Shown piece after piece: positions 42,885-52,144 of a stretch of DNA of 64,000 nucleotides. The DNA comes from Hormiphora californensis (lineage: Eukaryota; Ctenophora; Tentaculata; Cydippida; Pleurobrachiidae), in contig CM035353.1 in the NCBI GenBank assembly GCA_020137815.1, forward strand, positions 4,588,404 through 4,652,403, written 5' to 3'. A program made the translations under genes and the position numbers. Under the pieces are notes generated by a model. That model ran no database searches. It was not told the origin of the DNA and saw only the letters and a program-made list of their open reading frames with translations. Position 1 is the first letter of the stretch, and each line of letters begins with the position of its first letter.

Positions 42885-42967
42885 AACAACTTTGTGTCTA
42901 TAAACAAATTAAGAGACAGGTTTTTCTCGAGACAAATTAATGAATAAATAAAATGCTAGCAGTTATA

Positions 42968-43405
42968 TCAAAATTGAATCTTCATTATATCAAATCTAAT
43001 GCATACCACAGCTTCGACTTTCCATGCTGTAGATGGGCGTGAACTCCTTGCTATTTCTAGCAGATCTTCCCGTTCTATATTTTCTTTTACTTTTTTCACG
43101 TCTTCTCGCCCAGAAATTAATTGAGCAGTCTCAAAAACCATTGTATTATTAGAAGGGTGATAAAATTTAACTTCACCAGTAAGTTTGTTTGTCATAAAAA
43201 ATCCGAATGCGACATTCAGTTTTATATCATTCTGATAGTTTTCCAAGACTTTATCTAGTTTACCAAAAATTCCATCAGTGGGTGACAGTGGAAAATGATA
43301 AATATCTTTTAGTTTGCCTTTTGTAGTACGCTGACGAATAGTTGACCAATTTTTCCGGTACAACTCCCAAAACTTGACGGGCACAGTATCTAGAAACGCG
43401 TCCAT
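42968..43405 (-). CDS. hypothetical protein of the TIR element, 145 aa
   Basis: An intact minus-strand frame from ATG 43405, 43 bp downstream of a TATA box at 43448-43455, so the start is well supported. It begins MDAFLDTVPVKFWELYRKNW, has a middle with GFFMTNKLTGEVKFYHPSNN and a C-terminal part with RSSRPSTAWKVEAVVCIRFD. No signal peptide, membrane segment or zinc-binding motif. The mixed hydrophobic/charged sequence suggests a folded globular protein. It is the last of three co-oriented genes. I do not recognise the family; structural or DNA-binding roles are both possible. Confidence 0.75.
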   Translation of the reverse strand: MDAFLDTVPVKFWELYRKNWSTIRQRTTKGKLKDIYHFPLSPTDGIFGKLDKVLENYQNDIKLNVAFGFFMTNKLTGEVKFYHPSNNTMVFETAQLISGREDVKKVKENIEREDLLEIARSSRPSTAWKVEAVVCIRFDIMKIQF

Positions 43406-43447
43406 GATTCTTATGGTAGCAATTATGCATAATTATGGTAACACCGG

Positions 43448-43455
43448 TTTATATA
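43448..43455 (-). promoter_or_regulatory. TATA box of the 145-aa gene
   Basis: GGCTATATAAACC on the minus strand, 43 bp before the start codon. The GGAAC cassette at 43511-43710 lies directly upstream. Confidence 0.8.
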
Positions 43456-43510
43456 GCCAAAGATATGTTCTACTTCAATTATCGACGGGTCATAGCACTG
43501 TTATTCCCAG

Positions 43511-43710
43511 TGTTCTTTTGGTATTCCAGTGACTTTTCATGAGAAAGGAACGAGACGGGAACAGTGAAAACTACAAAAGAACAGCAACGGAATGTTTTTT
43601 TCGTTAGAAAGGAAAAGTTGGAAAATACAAAAGAACAGTGGATATTAGAACGGAACAACAGCGGAACGACAGCGGAACAGTGAAATATTGTAAACTGTTG
43701 CAAAATGTTT
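43511..43710 (+). repeat. GGAAC/GTTCTTTTG cassette, copy 2
   Basis: Same as the TIR copy (TGTTCTTTTGGTATTCCAGT to GTTGCAAAATGTTTGATTC). It sits between the stop of the 248-aa gene and the TATA box of the 145-aa gene, a position expected of a promoter-proximal control element. Confidence 0.85.
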
Positions 43711-43797
43711 GATTCACTGGAACAATAAAACCTACTTTGTTTTTGGTTTGTAAAACAAATAAAAAGACCATTTTTCAAAAAAAAGAAATATAATTAA

Positions 43798-44544
43798 CTA
43801 TACATTTAAACTTTCATTTTCTAAATCTCTTAAAAGCAACAGCGTTTTTTCAACAACTTGGAAAATATTTGCAAACTCTTTAGAATATTTTAAAAATAAT
43901 TTTTTGATTTCTTCAACGCTCTTTTTGTCAACTAATTTAATCAATTTTCGTTCTTTTTCATTTAATCTCTTTCGCTGAAAAACAACAAGTGGAATTACAC
44001 CATACTTTAGACCAGTACACAACGTTTTAATAGCTTGTAAAAGTTGGTTACTACGTGAAACCTTGACAAATTTCTTTGAAGCAAACAATCGACTGAGTTC
44101 TAGAAAGTCAGCAATATTTTTGGAGTTAATTATTGAATCGGAAAACTCGTTAAAGGTACTGTCCTTAAAATTTGTTATAAACTCATCGAGTTGCTTTTCA
44201 AATAACCGAATGCGACTCAAATGTTGTTTTGATTCCGTCAGCTTTGTTTTGTACAAACGTTCAAACTTGCGAGCGTGCTGATCTCGCACATGATACAATT
44301 CCTTGTAATTTAGTTCAGGCTTTTTCACAACTTTAGTAAGTGTTGATACTGTTGGTGAAGGGTTTTCCGAATCTTTATCGCTGATATCTGCAGAGGTGTC
44401 ATCTATTGGATAATCCTCATCTATCTGTAGTTCTTTGGTATCCATACCTTCATTAATCGTAGGCTTTTTGTGGTAGAGGTCTTTATGTTCAAGGAGTTGA
44501 TAAATGAAGGGGAACGATTGGTCACACAAGTCACAAGCTACCAT
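43798..44544 (-). CDS. C2H2 zinc-finger protein of the TIR element, 248 aa
   Basis: An intact minus-strand frame from ATG 44544, about 30 bp downstream of a TATA box, implying a leader of only a few bases. The N-terminus holds one C2H2-type finger: Cys4, Cys7, His20, His25 with Phe11 and Leu17 in the core positions. An acidic Ser/Asp linker follows (about residues 35-70), then a long Lys/Glu-rich helical region to the C-terminus (for example SVEEIKKLFLKYSKEFANIF) that is likely coiled-coil. A single-finger DNA- or protein-binding factor with an oligomerisation region is a reasonable reading; catalytic motifs are absent. The next gene upstream ends only 58 bp away, so spacing is virus-like tight. 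Confidence 0.75.
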   Translation of the reverse strand: MVACDLCDQSFPFIYQLLEHKDLYHKKPTINEGMDTKELQIDEDYPIDDTSADISDKDSENPSPTVSTLTKVVKKPELNYKELYHVRDQHARKFERLYKTKLTESKQHLSRIRLFEKQLDEFITNFKDSTFNEFSDSIINSKNIADFLELSRLFASKKFVKVSRSNQLLQAIKTLCTGLKYGVIPLVVFQRKRLNEKERKLIKLVDKKSVEEIKKLFLKYSKEFANIFQVVEKTLLLLRDLENESLNV

Positions 44545-44571
44545 TTGTAAAGAAATGAAGATAGTTGTCCC

Positions 44572-44579
44572 TTATATAC
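44572..44579 (-). promoter_or_regulatory. TATA box of the zinc-finger gene
   Basis: GGGTATATAAGGG on the minus strand, 27 bp before the start codon and inside the 58-bp gap after the 117-aa gene. Confidence 0.8.
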
Positions 44580-44602
44580 CCATGGCATGACATCGAAAGA
44601 AA

Positions 44603-44956
44603 CTAGTTACTGCAGTTAGGACATTTATTTTCATAGGTTTCCGGAAACAGCTTGTTCGTAATATTATCAAACATTTCTGGGTTCTGGTTTAGCATTTCAC
44701 GAATTTCAGTTAATGAGTTTGATTCCTTAATGGCGTCCACAAGAAGTTTCTCGCGATCTGTTAGATCAGCTTTGCTGATATCAGCGTCAATAAGATCGTG
44801 CTTGAAAGCAAAGCAGTGTAGCAAGCATTGGTATGTATTTTCTCGGTCCGAAGATTCGCTATCAGATTGAGATATATCTGAGTCAGATTCTGGATCTGAA
44901 ATATCACCTAAGCCCATTTTCTTAGACGATTCGTGACGCGTAATAGATCTTGACAT
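44603..44956 (-). CDS. acidic protein with C-terminal Cys pair, 117 aa
   Basis: I start it at ATG 44956 (MSRSITRHESSKKMGLGDIS) and not at the in-frame ATG at 44986, because the TATA box at 44990-44997 would place transcription start downstream of the latter. An acidic low-complexity stretch (DPESDSDISQSDSESSDREN) is followed by helices (KADLTDREKLLVDAIKESNS, then LTEIREMLNQNPEMFDNITN). The C-terminus is KCPNCSN, half a zinc-binding site that could pair with a partner. First of the three genes in transcription order. Family not recognised. Confidence 0.7.
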   Translation of the reverse strand: MSRSITRHESSKKMGLGDISDPESDSDISQSDSESSDRENTYQCLLHCFAFKHDLIDADISKADLTDREKLLVDAIKESNSLTEIREMLNQNPEMFDNITNKLFPETYENKCPNCSN

Positions 44957-44989
44957 GACTAGAAATGAGTTGCACGCAATAAGCAATCT

Positions 44990-44997
44990 CTTTTATA
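44990..44997 (-). promoter_or_regulatory. TATA box of the 117-aa gene
   Basis: AACTATAAAAGAG on the minus strand, 34 bp before the chosen start codon, with cassette copy 3 immediately upstream. Confidence 0.8.
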
Positions 44998-45012
44998 GTT
45001 CCGAACTACCTA

Positions 45013-45147
45013 TTTTACTGTTCTGGTGCTGTTCCGGTGTTGTTCCAGTGTATCACAAACCGTTCCGTTGTTGTTCTTTTGTAATTTTCACTGTTTCCAT
45101 TTCGTTCCTTTTTAATGAAAAGTCACCGGAACACAATAGAACACTAC
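45013..45147 (-). repeat. GGAAC/GTTCTTTTG cassette, copy 3 (inverted)
   Basis: TTTACTGTTCTGGTGCTG to AAAAGTCACCGGAACACAA, the reverse complement of copies 1 and 2. A fourth copy in the same orientation is in the right TIR at about 45863-46044. Confidence 0.85.
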
Positions 45148-45217
45148 AAATGATAAAGTAACGACAAAATCATTTTCAGAACACCTGTGTAAAAATACGT
45201 TTCCTAGTTTATGTGTA

Positions 45218-45245
45218 CTAGTAAGCCCGCTCGCCCTACGGGCGA
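45218..45245 (-). mobile_element. Helitron 3' end
   Basis: On the minus strand the hairpin TTCGCCCGTAGGGCGA is followed 9-10 bases later by CTAG and then T (plus-strand CTAG at 45218-45221), the Helitron 3' terminus. It is a different family from the two at 30641 and 40968. I could not find its 5' TC end; it may lie within 45245-45840, which otherwise has no gene. Confidence 0.5.
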
Positions 45246-45840
45246 ATATCAGGGATGGTCATACAGTAAACTAAGCAAATAGTGTAGTATCATTTGAAAT
45301 TTTTAAAATCAGTAAATTTATCAGGTAAATTAACCACAGGGATTCTTTCAACAAAAAACCACGGGTCCTCTTTTGCCAGGTCCTGAAGTATTTTATGAAG
45401 GAGTACATTGGCAAAATACTTTCACGTATTACTATCATTTCTTATTAATGCCATTGATACTTTGTTATTACGTGTGTTGACAACTTTTTTTGAATAATAA
45501 TCACCTCTTTTGTAGGATTCTATCACGTAGTCTATAGGCGTCAGCGCCAGTTTGGGAGATATGGCTCCTCCAAACTCGCTGGCGATTGTGTTGAAGTTCA
45601 GTAGTCATGTTCACGAAACGTGGTGAACAGATCAAATCGAGCAAACGATCAATCACACAACCGGCAGAAAGATGAATCAAGGATGCACGTGCAGTTTAAG
45701 GCTCAAGCTGGCAGGTTGCCAGGGTCCCTCTAGGGACAACACGTGCAAAAGGCCATTTCCAGGAATTTTGTGCCATATTTGGTTAAAAAAACGGGACATG
45801 GGATTTCCCTATTTGCTTTAATAATAGTATGATATACTGC

Positions 45841-46560
45841 ATGTTTTCGTTTATGAAACATTTTGCAACATTTTACTGTTCCGCCGTCGTTCCGCTGTTG
45901 TTCCGTTCTAATTTCCACTGTTCTTTTGTATTTTCCAACTTTTCTTATCTAACAAAAAACCGTTCCGATGCTGTTCTTTTGTAATTTTCACCGTTCCCGG
46001 CTCGTTCCTTTCTAATGAAAAGTCACTGGAATACCAAAAGAACGATAAGAATAACAAAAGAACATTAGATGAATATTGGGGGAACTCTGGAGTATTCTAT
46101 TATTATTTGTATCAGAACACCAGCACGAGAAAAGAGAGAGAAAGTTATATGCATTGTGCAGGAGTGTAATGTGATAGGGGTGAGATCACACAGAAATTCC
46201 AAACAAAAATTGACATCATACAGAAATCCCAATCGCGAATGTGGGCCCTTGTCAGCGCCAAAATAAATTCCAAGGCCCTTGCCGGCGCTCCCAATATTCT
46301 AATGAACAACTCTTGCCAGCGCCGCATAATTTTGGTGATCAGAAGTCACGTGACATGCTCATACAAAATGGTGCCCCAGTTAGGGCAAAAAAGGGGTCCC
46401 AACTGTGCACACTATACTACTACGCCTGATGTGCGCGGCACATTGGCACGTGCGGCATGGGCAGCAGGCGTTCATAACTACAAACGCCTGCTATTCCTCG
46501 TCGAATTCCACGTCGAAGTTCACGTCGAGATATGGCAATTATGTCGGATGACCACAGTCA
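45841..46560 (-). repeat. right TIR (720 bp)
   Basis: Inverse of 42209-42884. It contains cassette copy 4 and the extra 45-bp segment described for the left arm. Confidence 0.9.
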
Positions 46561-47171
46561 CCGCTCACCATCACCCAGGAGCACCTCTCTCACAGGCTGC
46601 AACAAAATGTACGGGCAAAAGTAGGAATTGTTGCACGTGGTATTAATAGGACTGTTAGAAAGCTAATTCCGGTTGCGTTAGATTCGTATTGAAAAGCACA
46701 TTCAGAAACACGTTGTTCCCTATTTCGGCGTTGATGACCGTCAGACCCTAATAGGACATCATATCACGCCACTCAGTTGCATATATCCCATTAAAAAGAC
46801 CTATAAATCCCCTTTAACACCCATTGACTCATCTCACTCCCCTAGGCCTGTTGAGTCGATTCGTCATCCCCTATCGAGCAGAGACCACGTGATTCAGTAA
46901 AGCTGAGAAGAAGAAAGTACGGAGGGCTGGTATCCGAGAGTGTCTCGTGATCCTAAAAAGGATCTTGCACCTGAAAACAAATGACCTTCGTCCTTCGTCC
47001 AGCAATGATTTTCATCTTTGAATTTGTTTAAGAATGTTAGATTTGCTCACTAAAATAATTATCATGATATCTGATCTCATTCAGCTCTATCGATATTAGA
47101 ATGCAAGGAATCCAGGCCGCAGCTCTAAACCTTCTTGGAGGGTTTTGGTGACATAGACACCGTGCGCAATG
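46561..47171. other. no gene recognised
   Basis: The sequence just right of the TIR (46561-46690) is open in one plus frame (VRAKVGIVARGINRTVRKLI) for about 45 codons, but it is too short to call. Nothing else seen. Confidence 0.35.
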
Positions 47172-48475
47172 TCACCAAGGAGGGTTATTGTTGCGTTGGA
47201 GGGGATGGAGGGTTATTGTTGCGTTGGAGGGGATGGAGGGTTATTGTTGCGTTGGAGGGGATGGAGGGTTATTGTTGCGTTGGAGGGGATGGAGGGTTAT
47301 TGTTGCGTTGGAGGGGATGGAGGGTTATTGTTGCGTTGGAGGGGATGGAGGGTTATTGTTGCGTTGGAGGGGATGGAGGGTTATTGTTGCGTTGGAGGGG
47401 ATGGAGGGTTATTGTTGCGTTGGAGGGGATGGAGGGTTATTGTTGCATTGGAGGGGATGGAGGGTTATTGTTGCGTTGGAGGGGATGGAGGGTTATTGTT
47501 GCGTTGGAGGGGATGGAGGGTTATTGTTGCGTTGGAGGGGATGGAGGGTTATTGTTGCGTTGGAGGGGATGGAGGGTTATTGTTGCGTTGGAGGGGATGG
47601 AGGGTTATTGTTGCGCTGGAGGGGATGGAGGGTTATTGTTGCGTTGGAGGGGATGGAGGGTTATTGTTGCGTTGGAGGGGATGGAGGGTTATTGTTGCGT
47701 TGGAGGGGATGGAGGGTTATTGTTGCGTTGGAGGGGATGGAGGGTTATTGTTGCGTTGGAGGGGATGGAGGGTTATTGTTGCGTTGGAGGGGATGGAGGG
47801 TTATTGTTGCGTTGGAGGGGATGGAGGGTTATTGTTGCGTTGGAGGGGATGGAGGGTTATTGTTGCGTTGGAGGGGATGGAGGGTTATTGTTGCGTTGGA
47901 GGGGATGGAGGGTTATTGTTGCGTTGGAGGGGATGGAGGGTTATTGTTGCGTTGGAGGGGATGGAGGGTTATTGTTGCGTTGGAGGGGATGGAGGGTTAT
48001 TGTTGCGTTGGAGGGGATGGAGGGTTATTGTTGCGTTGGAGGGGATGGAGGGTTATTGTTGCGTTGGAGGGGATGGAGGGTTATTGTTGCGTTGGAGGGG
48101 ATGGAGGGTTATTGTTGCGTTGGAGGGGATGGAGGGTTATTGTTGCGCTGGAGGGGATGGAGGGTTATTGTTGCGTTGGAGGGGATGGAGGGTTATTGTT
48201 GCGTTGGAGGGGATGGAGGGTTATTGTTGCGTTGGAGGGGATGGAGGGTTATTGTTGCGTTGGAGGGGATGGAGGGTTATTGTTGCGTTGGAGGGGATGG
48301 AGGGTTATTGTTGCGTTGGAGGGGATGGAGGGTTATTGTTGCGTTGGAGGGGATGGCCGATGGAGGGTTATTGTTGCGTTGGAGGGGATGGAGGGTTATT
48401 GTTGCGTTGGAGGGGATGGAGGGTTATTGTTGCGTTGGAGGGGATGGAGGGTTATTGTTGCGTTGGAGGGGATGG
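47172..48475 (+). repeat. 28-bp minisatellite, ~46 copies
   Basis: The unit GAGGGTTATTGTTGCGTTGG AGGGGATG is repeated with almost no variation: single-base variants at about 47445 (GCATTGG), 47612 and 48146 (GCGCTGG), and one irregular junction (GGCCGATGGAG) near 48356. 28 is not a multiple of three and the unit has no stop in any plus frame, so all three plus frames stay open for over 430 codons. That is a property of the repeat, not evidence for a protein. Confidence 0.97.
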
Positions 48476-48772
48476 ATTCATTTGACGTTGTATACTTGAA
48501 AAATTTATTTTAGTTAGATTCATTGCAATGACGTGTTTAGAAGGTTGGTCTACTATACCATAGGACTAGGGAATTGGGTGTGGGGTGGAGATTGGAATAT
48601 TAGCATAGAATTATATGTGCCAGGTGGCACATGAATTCTTGGAGCCCAGCTCAGAGCTCCAGTGTATATAAGTTATATTTGCTATAAATTTTGTGTTGCA
48701 TAACTGTTGCTCAAAGATGCGTCCTCTCGGAAAGAAGGCTTATATGTTGCCCCACTGGAGATTGGAATATTA
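48476..48772. other. noncoding; duplicated target of the next element
   Basis: GGAGATTGGAATATTAG occurs at 48585-48601 followed by CATAGAATTA, and again at 48758-48774 where the palindromic element is inserted before CATGGAATTA. The first copy thus acts as an empty site. Confidence 0.55.
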
Positions 48773-49111
48773 GGGCGGAATCACACCAAGATCTTCGAAA
48801 GAATTGTAATTTCGACGCACCAAACCCAATCACACTGAAAAGTGTGGTTGGTTCTTCACAGCAGGCGTTCAGTTGTTGTGAACGCCTGCTGTGCGCGGCG
48901 CATTGGCACGTGCATCTTGGGCGCTGGCAGGCTTCTATATGTTACAACATGTGAAAGCCTGCCAGCGCCCAAGATGCACGTGCTAATGCGCCGCGCACAG
49001 CAGGCGTTCACAACAACTGAACGCCTGCTGTGAAGAACCAACCACACTTTTCAGTGTGATTGGGTTTGGTGCGTCGAAACAATTCTTTCGAAGATCTTGG
49101 TGTGATTCCGC
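48773..49111. mobile_element. ~340-bp near-perfect palindromic MITE
   Basis: GCGGAATCACACCAAGATCT is mirrored by AGATCTTGGTGTGATTCCGC, with near-perfect arms meeting near 48943. Each arm has its own hairpin (CAGCAGGCGTTCAGTTGTTG followed by TGAACGCCTGCTG) and the block GCGCATTGGCACGTGCATCT, also seen in the right TIR of the 42-46 kb element. The local empty site suggests clean insertion without a long target duplication. Identical 63-codon frames on both strands reflect the palindrome. Confidence 0.85.
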
Positions 49112-49386
49112 ATGGAATTATGGAACTATGTTTATATGGTAGTTTCAAGAGGATTTTTGCTAACTAACCTCTGGTGAAAGATAGTTTAGAAAATCAGGTA
49201 AATAAGGGAATTACTTGAATTCAAAGACGGAAATGTGTTTTCCTACAAAATTAAAAAGGCTGGACTCACTCATCTTAACGTTAAAAGAAAAGTGCAGTGT
49301 TAGATAATGTGGTTAGTACAACTTATCTGGGTATCTGAATTTTGATCTATATTATTATGCGAATAATATGATTATGCGAATGATAT

Positions 49387-49554
49387 GATTATTCGTCCCT
49401 GTGATCAATTTTATTGCTACTGAGTCTTTTATCGATGTCACGTGTAATTTTTCTAGGACAATAATTTGTGCTGTAATGTACATTACAGCACAAATTATTG
49501 TCCTAGAAAAATTACACGTAACATCGATAAAATTGATCACAGGGACGAATAATC
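49387..49554. repeat. ~168-bp palindrome
   Basis: GATTATTCGTCCCTGTGATC is mirrored by GATCACAGGGACGAATAATC, centred on AATGTACATT near 49478. The left arm carries about 16 extra bases (GCTACTGAGTCTTTTA). Confidence 0.93.
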
Positions 49555-49609
49555 CTTCCGAATCAATACATAATATTAATTTAATATTATGTATTGATTC
49601 GGAAGGATT
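49551..49609. repeat. 59-bp palindrome abutting the previous one
   Basis: AATCCTTCCGAATCAATACA is mirrored by its complement, centred on TTAATTTAA. It shares its first bases with the end of the 49387-49554 palindrome. Confidence 0.93.
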
Positions 49610-49931
49610 GGCTGGTCTCTATAGAGACCTTAATTATATGATTTTTAGTGTGAAAATGAGCTGTTTAATGGGTGAGCTGTTTAATGGGTTGTTTGGTTTG
49701 GAGGTTGGTTTTTGCGGGGTTTGTCTCGGTTCTTTGGGTTTGGTCTGGCAGCATGATTTGAATGTTTTCAAATTACTGTAGAGTGTAGGTTGTATAGCGG
49801 AAGATATGCCGTGTGGGATCTGTCAGGCCAATGCTCTGACAGTGTGGGATGCCACTTCGACGAAAAGCACCCGATTTCATCGTACAACACCCAACACCTG
49901 TATCGAAAGCTGCATGCTGGTGAATCATTTA

Positions 49932-50293
49932 CCCTGCCGGAATAGAATCGTTCAATATCCTCAATATGACCGCGATTTAGCACTCATATTAAGTTCAATA
50001 ATTGATTGGATATTGAGGTTCTTGCGCGATTTATTGTTCAATTTTACCTCGATGTACCTCAATAAAACCACGATTGCGGTATTGTTCAATAATTGAGGTT
50101 TCCGAGCGATTTATTGTTCAATTATTCCCATGTGTTCTATTGTCCTCGATATATCGTGGTCTTATCGAGGTATATTGACGTGAAATTGAACAATAAATCG
50201 CGCAAGAACCTCAATATCCAATCAATTATTGAACAATTAGCCTGCTAGATCGCGTTTATATTGAGTATATTGAACGATTCTATTCCAGCAGGG
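49932..50293. mobile_element. 362-bp TA-flanked MITE
   Basis: CCCTGCCGGAATAGAATCGT is mirrored to 50293 as ACGATTCTATTCCAGCAGGG, with TA on both sides (49930-49931 and 50294-50295). The interior has inverted GATATTGAGGTTCTTGCGCG words and repeated GCGATTTATTGTTCAAT segments. Confidence 0.85.
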
Positions 50294-50602
50294 TACTGAA
50301 TGGTGGAGTTGGCTCAGGCAGAGCAATGAACTTTTAACATTCAGCACAATAGAGATGGTAGTGATGTGCGACTTGGTCCCAAAAAGATACCTGTAGATGG
50401 GTTTGATGAGTAAGTGTGTAGTTGAAAAGCGAGGGTCATAGTGTCGAAACAAAACTTAAAGATTAATAGTTATATAATTTGTCATAGTTCTTTTTTAATC
50501 ACACATTTCTAGGATGGAACGATATACCAATTTATGGGTTGCCATTCGCACGGATGTCCTGACTGCTTTCCGAAAGATCCAGATGAAGTGAAGAATAAAA
50601 TA

Positions 50603-51600
50603 GTAAGGTGATTGAACTAAAATTTTAGCCCCAACCAGAAAAAAAATTGTGACAAAGGATTTCCACCTGAAACGTACTCCTAAGGGTCCCCTCTAACGAT
50701 CCCAACCAATGCTCAAATTGAGCAGAGGGTGCAAAGGCCTCATTTCCGGGTGGGCGTGGTACCTGTGTTTTCAGCCTGAGGCCAAAACCATAAGTACCCT
50801 TAAAATAGGAGTAGAGAAAAAATCGGGGGCACTAAAATGATCAGCGTCCTCGAATTAGTGGGGGTAGGTGCTAAAATTAAGTCTCTATCTCATCTGGTTA
50901 ATTAGATAATTGGATAATTAGGTTTGCGCATAACCGTTTTTTGGCTATATGGCTATAGCCACTTAGGAATGGTTTAGAGACTTTTCATTAGTGCCATTTT
51001 GTAGGAAAAGAGAAATTATGGGCGGTCGACGTCGGACTTTTACGCTCTATCTTCAACCGTTTAGCCGTTATTTGGCTTTTATGATGCTCCAAATGAGCAA
51101 AATACGGTAAAAAGGCCGTTTTTGAACACCGTTAAAGCCAAATAACGGCTAAACGGTTGAAGATAGAGCTAAAAAGTCCGACGACGACCCCCCATAACTT
51201 CTCTTTGCCTACAAAATGGCACCAACGAAAAGTCTCTAAACCATTCCTAAGTGGCTATAGCCATATAGCCAAAAAACGGTTATGCGCAAACCTAATTATC
51301 CAATTATCTAATTAACCAGATGAGATAGAGACTTAATTTTAGCACCTACCCCCACTAATTCGAGGACGCTGATCATTTTAGTGCCCTCGATTTTTTCTCT
51401 ACTCCTATTTTAAGGGTACTTATGGTTTTGGCCTCAGGCTGAAAACACAGGTACCACGCCCACCCGGAAATGAGGCCTTTGCACCCTCTGCTCAATTTGA
51501 GCATTGGTTGGGATCGTTAGAGGGGAACCTTAGGAGTACGTTTCAGGTGGAAATCCTTTGTCACAAATTTTTTTCTGGTTCTCCTGGCTTATCACCTTAC
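50603..51600. mobile_element. 1.0-kb TA-flanked palindromic element
   Basis: GTAAGGTG at 50603 pairs with CACCTTAC ending at 51600, and both arms of about 490 bp are nearly identical in reverse complement. TA flanks both ends (50601-50602 and 51601-51602). The arms contain GGGGGTCGTCGTCGGACTTT and TAATTGGATAATTAGGTTTG. An older split copy is inside the hAT-like element (13022-14935). It ends about 100 bp upstream of the partial gene at 51700 and may have cut off its 5' part. Confidence 0.88.
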
Positions 51601-51699
51601 TAAAATGACAAAGTCTTTCAGCGAGCGATATTACAATACAAACCAAGCTAATTAGTATAATAATGAAGTGACCAAGAGTTTTCAAAAACTCAGATACAC

Positions 51700-51824
51700 G
51701 GTGAGAAAAGGGGGTGCAACAGTACCCCTCGCTGGGGATGTATTTGCGAAAGCGGCCGGCCCCGCCCCTGGAATACAGGGTGGTGGGGGCGGCCCCGACA
51801 GTGCTGAGGTTAAGGAGAGTGTAA
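51700..51824 (+). pseudogene. last-exon copy of gene C (YPSLGMYLRKRP)
   Basis: One plus frame reads GVQQYPSLGMYLRKRP and runs to TAA at 51822-51824. It matches GVQEYPSLGMYLRKRP in the last exon of gene C (57331-57519). Upstream the frame is closed by TGA within 25 bp and no good acceptor is visible. The 1-kb palindrome lies just before it, so it is probably a 5'-truncated copy. A longer frame in another phase (starting at a GTG) is a shadow. Confidence 0.5.
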
Positions 51825-52099
51825 TGAAAGTGACTAATGACAATGTTTCAGCACTCAAGATTCTTTATATGTAAGGAGAAAATTAAGCATTATTTAATTT
51901 TTGCGGCTACGTGTGGGCCCCTTTTATGATAGTGCAGTATATAGCATGAAACAACAGATACCTGTAAAATATGGCAGGGGATGAATCAGGAAACCCCCGT
52001 TATTTTAAAACCACCTCCATGATACATAGAGGGACGGTGTATAAACTGACCCACTGGGTAGTAGTACCTAGAACCTAAAGGCGTGAACCAAAGGTGACC

Positions 52100-52107
52100 T
52101 ATAAAAA
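52100..52107 (+). promoter_or_regulatory. TATA box of gene A
   Basis: GACCTATAAAAACCCC, 38 bp before the start codon at 52145; a pyrimidine-rich initiator-like stretch (CTTCCACCT) lies between. Confidence 0.7.
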
Positions 52108-52144
52108 CCCCTTCCAATTCCTTCCACCTAACCACTGCACTGCC

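Larger units (their letters stand above)
42209..46560. mobile_element. 4.35-kb element with ~0.7-kb TIRs and three genes
   Basis: TGACTGTGGTCATCCGACAT at 42209 is mirrored to 46560, and the inverted match continues to 42884 and 45841. Inside are three minus-strand genes, each with its own TATA box, separated by short spacers. A GGAAC-rich cassette occurs four times: once in each TIR and twice inside. A Helitron-like end lies at 45218. There is no recognisable transposase, integrase, polymerase or capsid gene, and no clear target duplication (AACCCGAA on the left, CCGCTCAC on the right). It could be a DNA transposon mobilised in trans, or a virus-like element. Confidence 0.7.

Noticed and set aside
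47135-48513. Reading frames of 440-454 codons across the 28-bp repeat
   Set aside because: All three plus frames are open only because the repeat unit lacks stops; there is no start context, no non-repeat domain and no splice signal.
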